From Marchantia polymorpha subsp. ruderalis (lineage: Eukaryota; Streptophyta; Marchantiopsida; Marchantiales; Marchantiaceae): a stretch of DNA of 64,000 nucleotides. The DNA lies in contig AP031354.1 of assembly GCA_037833965.1 (NCBI GenBank), positions 32,032,001 through 32,096,000 of the forward strand. The letters are read 5' to 3'. Each line of letters starts with the position of its first letter. The stretch's first letter is position 1. Both the position numbers and the translations under genes were made by a program. Shown here piece by piece: positions 9,599 through 20,250 of the stretch. Under the pieces are notes generated by a model. The model did no database searches. It saw nothing but the letters and a program-made list of their open reading frames with translations, and was not told where the DNA came from.

Positions 9599-9710
9599 AT
9601 AATATGGAGTGCCTTCGGCGGAAGAGTTCCTTCGGTGCAAGGGCCTTCGGGGCAAGGGCCTTGGGCGGTAGACGCCTTGGGCGGTACGCCTTCGGCGCCA
9701 CGTGGCAAAA
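9300..9710 (+). repeat. CTTCGG-rich minisatellite within the LTR
   Basis: There are many close CTTCGG or CCTTCGG words, as in the runs 'acttcgggtcaacgg' and 'cgccttcggggatacg'. They cluster at 9310-9440 and 9608-9700, on either side of the fourth module. In RNA each C(UUCG)G can form a very stable tetraloop. The in-frame reading (FGSTDFG repeats) looks protein-like only because of the repeat. Confidence 0.6.
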
Positions 9711-10180
9711 GATTTCCGATGGCAGAAATTGGCGGGATTATGTTAAGTGTGGGAAGGAGAACAGCGGGGCGTAAAGTCGCACGTGAGAAGCATGCCGTTA
9801 TCCATAATCTCGGGAACGGCATTCAAGCGGCCTGTGGGTCCCCCGTACCTCGGATTTTGGAGAAGGAATTTCGGCTAGGGTTCAGAGATCTTGCGGGGCC
9901 CATATCTTTGCAATGGACAGTCGGATGGACCTGAAATTTGGTGGGGCCGTTGGTCTAAGCCCGCCACGCATGCCTGGAACTTTTCAGCCGCAGATCTTGG
10001 ATCAAAAGCTGTTAATGACGCTGGCGGCTCTGTATAGTAGGCTTAGGATTCAGCTTAAGGGTTAGGGTTAGATTTAGGTTGTAAGTTAGAGGGGAAGGCA
10101 GCCTCCGACTCCTAAGGTGTAGGGTATGTTGCGGCTCGCACCATAGCAGGTAGAGTAGTGTTAGTTAGGATCTCAGAGGG

Positions 10181-10187
10181 TATAAAG
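10181..10187 (+). promoter_or_regulatory. TATA box of the solo LTR
   Basis: TATAAAG stands after the module-rich U3-like part and before the conserved 'ctctgcgtgtttgtg' and GAAGATACCGCAT boxes. This is the expected place for the LTR promoter. A start site about 30 bp downstream (near 10212) is inferred. Confidence 0.5.
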
Positions 10188-10349
10188 TAGTTCAAGGCGT
10201 CTTGCCTTGGGATTCTTCCAGTTTCGGAAGTGCAGATCAGGAACTCATTTTCTCTGCGTGTTTGTGTCCTTAGTTCTGTGACCGCGCAAGAGGAGCTACA
10301 ACTTGACGAAGATACCGCATTTTGTAGCTGAAGGCCTTCGGCCGAATGT

Positions 10350-10484
10350 TCAGAGCTAGTGTACTGGTTAGATACTTGAGCAGTTTGGATCTACACCTGC
10401 GGGTGATTGTTGAATGCTCAGAGCTAGTAACTGGTTAAATACTTGAGTAGTTCGTCCTTACACCTTCGGGTGATTGTTCCTGTT
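10350..10484 (+). repeat. ~70-bp tandem duplication in the LTR
   Basis: The stretch 'gaatgttcagagctagt...gggtgattgtt' is followed directly by a second version, 'gaatgctcagagctagt...gggtgattgtt'. The two copies differ by scattered substitutions. Confidence 0.6.
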
Positions 10485-11177
10485 TGTACTCCTTCGGATG
10501 TTTCCCCTAAATGCCAAAGTGAAGTTTTGATTATTTCGAGTAAGCCTTGGTTGTAAATTCAGATTACGCTGTAGAAGGCGCCCTCAGGGCAAACCTCTGC
10601 AGTATTTCTGGGAATGACTAGTGCATGAGAATTCAAACTCGTCAATAGACTGTTATGGTGTGCCACTGGATCTTTTCTCATTTGAGTTTCTCATGTCGGA
10701 TCTGTATTCTCTGCGCGTTTTGTGAGTTGAGTGTGTTGTTCACCGCGTGTGAGTGACTTCAGTTTGACGAAGATACCGCATCCGAAGTAGGAAGTCGAAC
10801 CCGGGTGCCGTGCGCCAGCAGAAACTAGTGAAAGGGTTGTAAAGGCCGGAGTTGGGAGTCACTACCTGCAGATTTGCTGAATGTACTTGTGAGAGACTTT
10901 CCCCCTGAAATCTTAAGTAGAAGTCCTAACCGACCTCTGAGTTGTGTTTCTATAGTTTCAGGTGTGTGTTGAGTGAACTACGCTGCACTGTGCGTCCTCC
11001 GAGTGACCTCCGAGTTGAGCACTTGCAGTATTTCTGGGAGTGACAGTCGCCTGAGAATTCAAACTCTTCAATAGTCTGTTAAACGTGACACTTTGTACTC
11101 TGTGTGTTGCCTCTGTCCTTGTGGGTTTGACCTTTTTGCTGCTATACTGCAGTTTTAGCCTTTGGTGGGTTATTACA

Positions 11178-11182
11178 CTTGT
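11178..11182 (+). repeat. target-site duplication CTTGT (right)
   Basis: Identical to 8495-8499. It confirms the right border of the solo LTR. Confidence 0.9.
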
Positions 11183-11689
11183 GATTATTATGTTTGTGGA
11201 GTTGATGAATTTAGGTGTTTATTGTTAAAATTGCTAGCAAAGCAAAGATGAGAGAAGCGATAGTAACAAGTGGAAGTTAAGATAGTAACAAGAGGAAGTT
11301 TGAACAATCTTAAACTTTCCAGTGACATGTAGTCATCTAAACCTAGAAACACACAAGTTTCTAGAAATTTTAAGTAGATCAATGATATGTTGTAACGTAA
11401 TGAAAATTATTATATCTATCAAGATTTATCTTAGTTAAAATAAATTAGATGATAATTTTCATATAATATTACAATAATTCTTAAGTAGTCAAGTAATAGA
11501 ACCAAATATTAAACTTTAAAGAAAATTTGAAAAGTTCAATATGTGAAAATTGTTTGATAAATAAAATTTTGAGTTCATTAATTATCTTAGAGTGTCAATG
11601 AGTGTTGGATTTGATTGATGAACTGATCACAGAGTGAAATATTCATATTATTAAAATTTGATTCTAAGAGACTCAATTGAATAATATTT

Positions 11690-12110
11690 GAAAAAATGCC
11701 CAATATGTTGAACTTATTAGATATATCATATGAATTTTGAGTTGAAGTTTTCAATGCCGTAGTATATTTGGTTCATCTTTCTTCTTTCAAATGCAATCAA
11801 TTTCTTGACATTGTTTGAATTACATCACAAATAAATGATTGATTGTATTTTTTTGAAATTTTTTGCTTATACAACTTATACTTTCATAAATAAAGAAATT
11901 AATATCAAAATATTGTCATCCGTCATCCAGAAAATATTGTTTTCTTGATCATGCTAATGATGTGAAGGTATATAGGTTATGAAATTCAATAGTCTGGAAG
12001 AACATTGTTGGTAGATATGCATCTTTTCATGAAATGTGAGATCATTGAAAGAGGAAAAAATTTTCAAGTTTCACAATTCGATAAGAATAAATCTCCATTT
12101 ATGAATTCTG
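11690..12110 (+). pseudogene. second Ty1/copia pol remnant
   Basis: Heavily decayed. It follows the same stretch as 2220-2540, with 'atcatatgaa-ttt-gttgaag', 'caatcaatttcttgaca' and 'cttatactt-cataaa'. Short readable bits such as NDVKVYRL and a following NIVGRYASFHE-like block match the segment between copia integrase and RT. Stops occur every few codons. Confidence 0.55.
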
Positions 12111-14058
12111 TTGGAGGAAAATTAATCATTATATGATTAATGATATGAATTTTTTTGATAGTGTTGTAAGACTGTAGCCAAAGATTTGATCATGGTTAAC
12201 TTAGTTATGACTAAATCTAGCTAATTATGAAAAATGTGAAATATCAGTTATGCACTTGGCAAAATCATAAGGATAGTTCTAGAAGAGTTGAGTGCTCTAG
12301 ATTCCAAGAAGTGAATAATTTGACTACATGTTAGTTTTGATTGATATGATTAAACAATGAACATATCATTGCTTAGACTAAGTTTTTTATTAATTTAGTG
12401 ACAAGTGTAACTTCTAGAATTTTAAAGACTTCAATTGGCATGTCGCAACCTCAATCTAGGAACAATAAAATTTTTTAGAAGGTTTGGTGAAATCAATGAT
12501 CTGTTGACATGTGATGAAAATTGATCAAAGCTCTTATGCATTATTTTACTATAAATCATGCTTTTGACAAGAAGATTCGAGGCACAACGTGTATCAACTA
12601 ATTGGCCTAGAGAGCAAGATACGAGTGTCCCAAAAAAAGAGAGCTGATGATGGAGCTCATGCGGCTTCCTTCAAACTCTAGTTGTAATCGTGCAATTTAT
12701 GCCTAAAAAAAATTGATTGATTGACACATGTTAGATTTGAAAAGCTAAATTGCTGCGTTAGTGTTTGGACATAGGCGCTACGATATGGTGCAACGTCACG
12801 ACTAGTCTAAGCTAAACAATAATGATGGCAACGGTTTCAAAGATGGCACTAAAAATAAAACTAGTTGTGACCTGATCATGGTACTCCATAGTGGCTTCTT
12901 CAAGATCATTTGCCGCTTTTATTCATTCATGTCTTTTGAATACAATTATTCTGGAATGTGATGATCCAACTATCCACCTTTATAAGATGTACAATCATCT
13001 TGAGTTGAACTTTGCCATCGTTTTTTTATCCTACCAATCAATCATAGAATACTTGAAATTTTGTATTGGTCGTACCACGACGACTTCATAATGTATCTGA
13101 GCATATGCTAATTGCAAAATCTATGAGGATTCAAGAAACTGTCTTCAGCTTCATCCATGCTCCGATAATTCTGGTGCATTTCACTTTTAATCTCTTCTTT
13201 TGCACCAAAGACTCCCCTAATTCAAACATCAATTTTTGTCTCTAGTCACTTTTTCCTTAAACGTTACTCAACTCCACAAGATATTATGTTTATTCAGATT
13301 TTTAGATTATTTTTCTTTACTATTTTTTAGAATAACAACACTTAATGTTATTCTATCTAAACTATGGAGGTTTTTAATTTTTTTGTCTCTCTAACTAATT
13401 AACAAAGGCTAATTCAAAGATTTTGTCAATCATAAGGTTAAATTTATATGGGCACATAATTGAACTCACACTAATGTAGGTCATAAAATTTTCAAAATTC
13501 AAAATGACATGTTCACATTTGAACTCAGGTTGTATCTAGATAAATCAAAGACATCTTCCTACATGATATATTTCATGAGCATTAGTCAGATCTAAAGAGA
13601 TTAATCTTAGTAAAGGTAAATTAGATAATTGATATCATAAGTTTCAATGCTATTTTAAAGTATAAAATAAACATAAAACTAGAGAATAAACTTCCAAACA
13701 AATTTTAAAATGCTTTTTGTGTGAGTACTTATTTCATTAAAAAAGAGTTGAAATATGCAAAGAATCATGGAATGTTGAGAATAATTTATAATGAATGAAG
13801 AAATTGTTTGAGAACAAATTTAGACACAAGCATATAAATGAAACATTTAGATTTTAGATTCCAACAAGTTATTAAAAAATCATCCGAGATTAATTTTAGT
13901 GAAAATCAACCTCAATGTCATAGTGCCGTTTGTCGTATCACTTTGAAATTTATTTCTGTCTTAGGTCCTTCATTTGCGTTTTTTTCATTCTTAAAGCTTC
14001 AAGCTCTCACATTGATCAATCTTGCAATCACTTTTGCTTTATTTTTGTCTACAATAAA
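12111..14058. other. AT-rich decayed repeats, no gene
   Basis: This stretch contains relatives of the dispersed repeats at 6970-7440 (here 12377-12540 and 13620-13930). Small open frames, for example 12891-13091 and 13838-14068, show no recognisable domain. I see no RNA gene. Confidence 0.5.
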
Positions 14059-14278
14059 AATACTGTGATAACGCAGTTTTTAATTTTTTTTGAGCAGTTG
14101 AAGTTTGCAGAGTAGAGGAATAGAAATTTACACTTTTAGAATAAAGATAATTAGAAGTGCAATTAAATAAAGGATTCTGTAGTAAATTCATGTTAGATAC
14201 ACTTTTGTTGGAGTTAGTGTTTTTACTTGCAGTCAATAAAGTTAAAATGAGATGAGTTATGATTAGATAGAGTAAATA

Positions 14279-14405
14279 CCTCATAAATTTTTCAATTAGT
14301 GGCGACTTGACTTAGGAAGGATAGAGCTTGACATGCTTGTTCTAACGAGTCCAAGAACTTCTAAAACAGATAAGGGCTCACCGAGTTTTGAGTGTTGGAA
14401 GTGGT
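14279..14405 (+). repeat. single structured LTR module
   Basis: A diverged copy of the module in the solo LTR. It reads from 'cctcataaatttttcaatt', through 'gcttgttctaacgagtcc', to 'caccgagttttgagtgtt'. Confidence 0.7.
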
Positions 14406-14409
14406 TGGT

Positions 14410-15839
14410 ATGAATAGGAGAAAACGAAGAAGGAAGTTTAGCCTTCACACCTTCAAAGAAGGACCTTCGGCCTTCGGACTTCGGACTTTGGCTTTGAAGA
14501 AGAAAAGCCTTCGGCGTTCGGAGTGGCGATCTTTGGACGTGTCCATGGATGGTCCGTCGGAGGAAGGAGAAGAACAAGAGGATGAGACCGAAACAAAGAG
14601 TCGGATCAATGTCTTCGGCCTTCGGAGCAACCATCAGCAAATTCAGCCAAAGATCTTCAGCCTACGGATAAGTAAACTTTGAATGTGCATGTAGTGTTGG
14701 AAGAGCCGGTGATGGAGCAAAAAACTTCTGAACTGAGTGGTAGCAGAAGTGAAGAAGACTGTCGCGGAGCAACAGACAATGCCTTTATGTCAGGTGTCTT
14801 TGGGTACAGTCGATTTTGATTGCGGCGAAGGGCCTTCGGCTGAAGAACCAAAGACTGCAGAGCTTAGTGAAGCTGATGTTTGGAGTGATAGGATAGTTTC
14901 CTTTGTCAGGTATTTAGATGAAAAGATGGCAAAGTACTCGGTGCCAGCGTCTGGAGAACTATCTTATGTAGAGTTAGTGTGCTGAAAGACTAAGGCAAAG
15001 ATGACAGCAACTACTGAGCTAACTAAACAAGTTGCAAGCTTGACTTTTGAGTGCATGAACGTGACGGCTACCTTCCAGGAGCGGAAAGAGCAACTTCGGG
15101 TGAAGGAGTTGGAGTATTCAGAACTTTGACGGAAGCTAGAGGCTGAGTAGAACCTTTGTACGTAAAAGGAGTTAGAGTGCAAGGAAGTTCGAGTTCACAT
15201 CAACAACTTGAAACTTCAAAACAAATTGGAATTGTCTCGGAAGGGATTTGAGAGAATTCAAGCGCACGGAGGAGCTGACGGCAATTTTGGCGGCAAGGAA
15301 TCAATCTCATGCTGCCGAATTAGCTCGTAGGGCGAAAGAATTGGCTGATTGCGAAGCTGTCCAAACTTTAGAGTTAGAGCGTGGAAAGAAATTGGATGCG
15401 GATTGCAGCAGATTGCAATCTCACCTGTCGGCAGTTGGTCGTGGCTCGAACAAAATTGGTGGAAACTGAGGCGATTGTCCAACAGCTGGAACAGTAGACG
15501 GATGCAACATTGCATGCAAGGGTAGAGCGATGTCTTCGCGGTTATGTGGAATGGGAGATCCACACCATAAAGTGGATGAAATTGGATTTGCTTCAGCGTT
15601 GATTGAAAGCATAAAAAGCCAGCGGAGCCGCAGGACATCGGTAGTTAGGTAGAATGGTCAATTCTTTCATTTCTGGTTTAAAAGAAATGAAGTAGAATCT
15701 AGAGTTAGAGCTTTCAGCAATTTTGAATATGATAGGAGTAGACAGGAGTTCTACGGGTGTGGCAAGTGCCGCATCTGCAAAAGTCGCATCTAATGAGGGC
15801 TCGCAGCTAGCGGTTGATGCCTCCAGATGTTCGTTGTGA
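14410..15839 (+). pseudogene. coiled-coil protein of the LTR-type unit (decayed, copy 2)
   Basis: Homologous to 3860-6422. The N-terminal part (14410-14682) differs and is rich in CTTCGG-derived Phe-Gly codons. The middle (14737-14985) is acidic (CGEGPSAEEPK, SEADVW). From about 15000 the coiled coil is recognisable, with stops TGA 15127, TAG 15148 and TAA 15163 in one frame. A readable stretch at about 15300-15400 (AELARRAKELADCEAVQTLELE) parallels the WAKKLADCE stretch of copy 1. The end (VNSFISGLKEMK..LELELSAIL) matches copies 1 and 3. It stops at TGA 15837-15839, overlapping AATAAA. Clearly dead, but shared structure shows the protein belongs to the element. Confidence 0.6.
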
Positions 15840-16063
15840 ATAAAGAGATCCAAGTCTCTGCCTTTGGGAGTCTTTTCCATGAATCAATTTCTAGTCTTGA
15901 GTTTGCATTCCTCCGCGCGTTTGTGAGTTGTGCGTTTTGTCATCGTGCGCGAGATGCTTCGGTTTGTCAAAGATACCGCATTTGAAGTAGAGATTTCAAT
16001 TTGAATGTTATGAGTGCTGTATAGTGTAGCTCAGGATTTAAGCAAATCTACACATTGGAAGCT

Positions 16064-16102
16064 CGGTGCAGCCGACACTCAGTCGGCTGCACCGACTGAG
16101 TG
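16064..16102 (+). repeat. two overlapping, mutually exclusive hairpins
   Basis: CGGTGCAGCCGAC (16064-16076) pairs perfectly with GTCGGCTGCACCG (16082-16094). CACTCAGTCGG (16076-16086) pairs perfectly with CCGACTGAGTG (16092-16102). Both use the centre, so only one can form at a time. Copy 3 has only the unduplicated 'ggtgcagccgactgg' here. Confidence 0.7.
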
Positions 16103-16392
16103 TGTAATCTTGGGAAGTTTTTCCCCTAAATATCAATTGGAAAGTCGCTTGCAGTTTCTATGGGAATCTATTGGATGAATTTCAGGATTTGAGTGTGATT
16201 TCACCCTGCATTGTGTCGCCTTCCGCCTTACCAAATGCAGATGCTTCTAGGAGTGACATGTTCCTGAGAAGTAAACTCTTCAATATAATGTTAATTCGTG
16301 ATGGTTGTTAAATATTTAGTGTTGTTTCTGTCCTCATGGGATCGGATCTTTATCATCTATGCTTCATTTTGATAATTATCTACCTTATCACA

Positions 16393-19300
16393 CAAGATTA
16401 AAGCCAAGGGCGTGGGTTTTTTTTTTATTACAAATAGTGAAAAAAACAAAATTGTTGTCAATTGTTTATAATTGCAATATAGCATCTTTGCAAGTGTTAA
16501 GACTGCCTTTGCAATAGAGGCCAACAATTTACTTCAAATCTGCACTCAAACCAGAGCATAATTATCAGCAGCGAAAAAATCCATCCATAACACTAAGTGT
16601 GACCATCTATGCGCACCCATGCTATTACACCAATTATTGGTTGGATCTTTACAAACAGTTTTCTTACCATTACTTATACCCATACATGGTAAAATATTGT
16701 CATTCAAAATCCATCCAAAACCATGGGCATGGATGGATAGGAGCATTCAATTTTGGGCTCTACTTTGCAATGCATTGCTTTGCTATTAGTTTTAATTATG
16801 CATACAAGCAAGTTACATTCTCACTAAAAAGAAAACACAAAAAGACAATCAATATGCAAGAATGAATGATTCATCGCATCATCCACAAAAAACTTAACAA
16901 TTGTTGAAAAATGTATTTAATTGTGTTATTAAGAGTTTCACTAAACTTCTTATGTATTGATAGATTAACTAGTTTAATTAAGTAAGAATTAAATGAAGAC
17001 CTGAATCAACTACTAGCAAATCATAACATGATACAAAAAGTCATTAAATAATTACATACATTACAAGATATCTTATATGTATTTTATAATTTTGAAATGA
17101 CATAAAAATTTACATTCTGAACAACAAATCTAATTTGTTTGCAGATTGAGGTTTGTATATTTGAAAAGAATAATAAGAAAAATTTTAATGCATTTCGTTT
17201 TTCAATTTAAATGTTTTCATCAAAAATATAAAAAATGAAAAATTAACTTACTTATATAAACCTAGTTTAATCATGATAAGTGGGACCAGTTAGCTGCATC
17301 TATATTTAAAGTCTGATCACACTAAAACTAAATACAAATGATGAATTTTTTAACGGAACTGTTTCATGTTTTGTGGACATAATTTCATAAAATTAACTCA
17401 TATATAATTTGTATTGATCAAATTATCTTTGCTTTTTTCCGTTTTTGTTGTAAAATGCTCATAATCATTCATCAAAAGGTATTATAATGTGTCACATATT
17501 TGCAGACTTTGTAACATCATTATTTGGATGAAATGATGATCTCATCTAGATCAAATTTGAGGTTGACACGCTCAAAGCTCGCTTGAGTTTTGAGTTTAGA
17601 ATTAAAAAATTGCAACAAGAATTATTTTGAAAAGGAGATGAAAAAAACTCGAAAGATCAAAATTTATAAATAACTCAAAGAAATATGCTAGAATATTATT
17701 TGCAATGCTCAACATGGGCAAATGCAAGGTTGCAAGTACTACTTTAGCTTTTCACTTTTATCAAATCTTTGTCTGAAAAGTGATTGGAAAAATATTTCAT
17801 GTTTAAGATTCCTTACGACAAGACAGTACGAATCTTCATGTTTTAGATTTTCTGCACTTTACGAGACACTGCTTTTCCGATGGATAAGATTAGCATATTT
17901 GTGTAAAATCCAAGAAAGATTCATTGGAAAACTGTGAAATATATTTTAAAGTAATAAAAGTGTATGATGAAGTTTAATCTTATGTTTGTTGCAAATTGTA
18001 CAATGTCAAATCAGTGAAAGGCTATGTAGATGTTAATTAAGATTAATTTATAAAATTAGAAAAAATTTACAAATGGATATGTGTTTACACGTGGAGCTAG
18101 ATGTACATTGCAAAAATGTGTTCTTCAATTCATTAGGAAAGTTTAGAATGTCTCAATATTTTAAATAACAAAAGGTTCAATTTGGTTATAAAAGCTTGTC
18201 ATTGCAATGAAACTAATGCATTATATTGTGAATATTCATTGTAACATTCAAAGTGCTTTAACATCTAATTGTCAATCAAATGATGAATAGTAGACTAAAG
18301 TACATGAACATCTTATATCATTTTTTAAAACTAGTTGTGTTTGACAAAATGTTTGAGCTAGTAATGATTTACGCTAAATTAAATATTGCTGTTATAACTT
18401 TCAAATTAAATCACTTGGAGAATTTTTGGAAAAATTGTACCATATTGCAAGACTTTTAAAAAAATTATGGTGCAAATAAAGTAGACTATTAATATTATAT
18501 ATATATTGCAATCTTGTACTGAACATGGCTTTAGTTTTGTTAACTTCAAATTTAAAAAAAATTAATATAAAATTTTCTTCTAAAATTGTTGGCAAAGCAA
18601 TCATAGAATTATGGAATTATAGTTTATAAAGACATGAGTAAAGAGGACGATCATTTGAAGATAGTTCAGATTTTAATTAACTCTAGTTACTTTAATCATG
18701 GCTAGTAAGATTGATTAGACTGCTATTATGTAAGAGAGCCGATCATAGTTTTCCAGTGACATGTTTTGGATTTTATGATTTCAACGCCCTTTGTGTTTTG
18801 TGGATGTAGCCTCGCCAAGATGAGCCGCAAAAATCTTGTGTTTATCACATGCTCTGTGATTTTTTTTCATTTGAGTTGTGAATTAATATAAGATATCTTT
18901 AAAAAATAATGAAAACTAATTATGGATAACGGAAAGATAAAAAATTGTATAATCTTTTATTTGGTTTTTACTAATGTATAAAACTCAAAAATAAAATGGA
19001 TATTTTTTCTGGTCAAAACCAATTTTTACCACAAGTTTGTTTAAAGAGATATAAAATGAAAAATTACTTATTCATGTCTATATAGGAATAAATGAATCAA
19101 AATAATAGATGTGTGATAAGTACTCACCCAATGTTCAAATGGTGAAATCGAGAGCATTTGGAATTTATTAGTATCAAATCGTTTACAATGCTTATGTAAA
19201 ACACAAAACAACACAGAAAATGAGATGTAGAGAATTAGAACTCCGGATTTCTATAATAAACGTAGTACAGTCAAGTAACTAGCATCATATGATCAATCTA

Positions 19301-20130
19301 GCGAACAAAGCAAATTACAAATTGAGTTTTTTAGCTCTCATTTTCACTTGTAATTATGAGGCTATGTTAGTCCAGGTTGAAATGGTTTGATTCTTTGGAC
19401 GTTTTGAGGTCGAATAATAGCAAGTTCGGATATTTTTTATTTAAAATGAAATAGTTGCCATTGTGAAGCTCTTCGAGGCTAGCTATGTTACCCATTTGGT
19501 TTCATCAGTAGACAACATAATTGATCTTCCTACCTTTTTTTGTGTAATAATAGGTGATACTCTCTTAACGAAAGTTTCTTTTCTCTCCCTTACTGGATAG
19601 TAGCCATGTTGTTTTTTTACTATGAGATAAAACTGAGAATATTAGTAATTACGCCGATGTCACAATGATTACATAAGACTCCCTGGCAATCATTACATAT
19701 GACTCGCTGTAGGTGTTAACTATTAGTAAAGGAGCTTTCTCAAATATATCGACCTTTCAATTCAGTATGGTCCCAAACGAAAAGTAAACAAAACAAATTG
19801 ATAATCATTTCATGTTTGGCTTCAGGCTCCGCAGAGACGTATAGAGTTTGGTGGCAAACTGCAGACGAGTTGAGACATTTCTCTAGTGGCGATCAGTTGC
19901 TCGTCTGGCAAGACGAGCAAAAGTGTCCAAACACTCATACTCTACTGTTAACTCCGAATGAGAGCAGGTGTCATATCGTCACATGACCGCAGCACGTGGT
20001 AGGCTATGCTCACTTGGGGCCAGATACAAAGTGTGTACTCTGAGCGTTTTGTAGATTTGCCTAGTACATGATGGAAATTTTTTTAAAAGGTTATGTTCTC
20101 TCAATCTGAAAAAGGGCTAATGCTTTACAG
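16393..20130. other. AT-rich, gene-free
   Basis: No long frame and no family motif. About 17.4-18.8 kb may be decayed copia gag or LTR, but stops are too frequent to support a call. Around 19.8-20.1 kb composition becomes more balanced. Confidence 0.45.
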
Positions 20131-20250
20131 GCGACTGTATATCTAGATGTTGGCTGCTTGGATTGTTCCGATATCTCAGTCTACCCTGAGGTTTCCGAGG
20201 AGGAGCGTCTTCCTTTCTTTCACAAGAAGCGGCCAAAGTTTTACAGTTGA
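20131..20250 (+). pseudogene. possible terminal exon of an unidentified gene
   Basis: A pyrimidine-rich acceptor-like 'tgctttacag' precedes a 39-codon open stretch (ATVYLDVGCLDCSDISVYPE...) ending in TGA at 20248. Codon composition differs from the AT-rich surroundings. I see no upstream exon that continues it and do not recognise the protein. It may be a gene relic or chance. Confidence 0.2.

Larger units (their letters stand above)
8500..11177 (+). mobile_element. 2.68-kb solo LTR with perfect TSD
   Basis: The borders are TGTGGTAACCC and GGGTTATTACA, imperfect inverted repeats, flanked by CTTGT on both sides. There is no internal domain, so this is a solo LTR left by LTR-LTR recombination. 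The first 1.1 kb (U3-like) holds four copies of a ~135-bp structured module (8717-9598) and a CTTCGG-rich minisatellite (9300-9440, 9600-9710). A TATA box lies at 10181. The 3' third is internally duplicated: the box TGACGAAGATACCGCAT occurs near 10305 and 10766, and 'tatttctggga-tgac' near 10604 and 11028. The copy ending at base 201 is the same family. Confidence 0.9.
14064..16392 (+). mobile_element. LTR-type unit with coiled-coil ORF (copy 2)
   Basis: It starts TGTGATAACG and ends CCTTATCACA, near-perfect inverted termini. The layout equals copies 1 and 3. After the T-rich start comes one structured module (14279-14405). The coiled-coil frame with the TGAATAAA end follows, then the TGTCAAAGATACCGCAT box (15964) and the 'tttctgtcctcatgggatcgg' tail. 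The flanking pentamers (aatac and caaga) do not match. Either recombination joined two insertions or the TSD has decayed. Confidence 0.75.

Noticed and set aside
8500-16392. Tandem units considered as a CRISPR-like array
   Set aside because: Units are long, diverged and self-complementary, without regular spacers or cas genes. The context is a plant LTR.
17722-18604. Possible copia gag in the 17.7-18.6 kb stretch
   Set aside because: Only vague resemblance, stops every 10-30 codons and no conserved motif. Left as AT-rich spacer.
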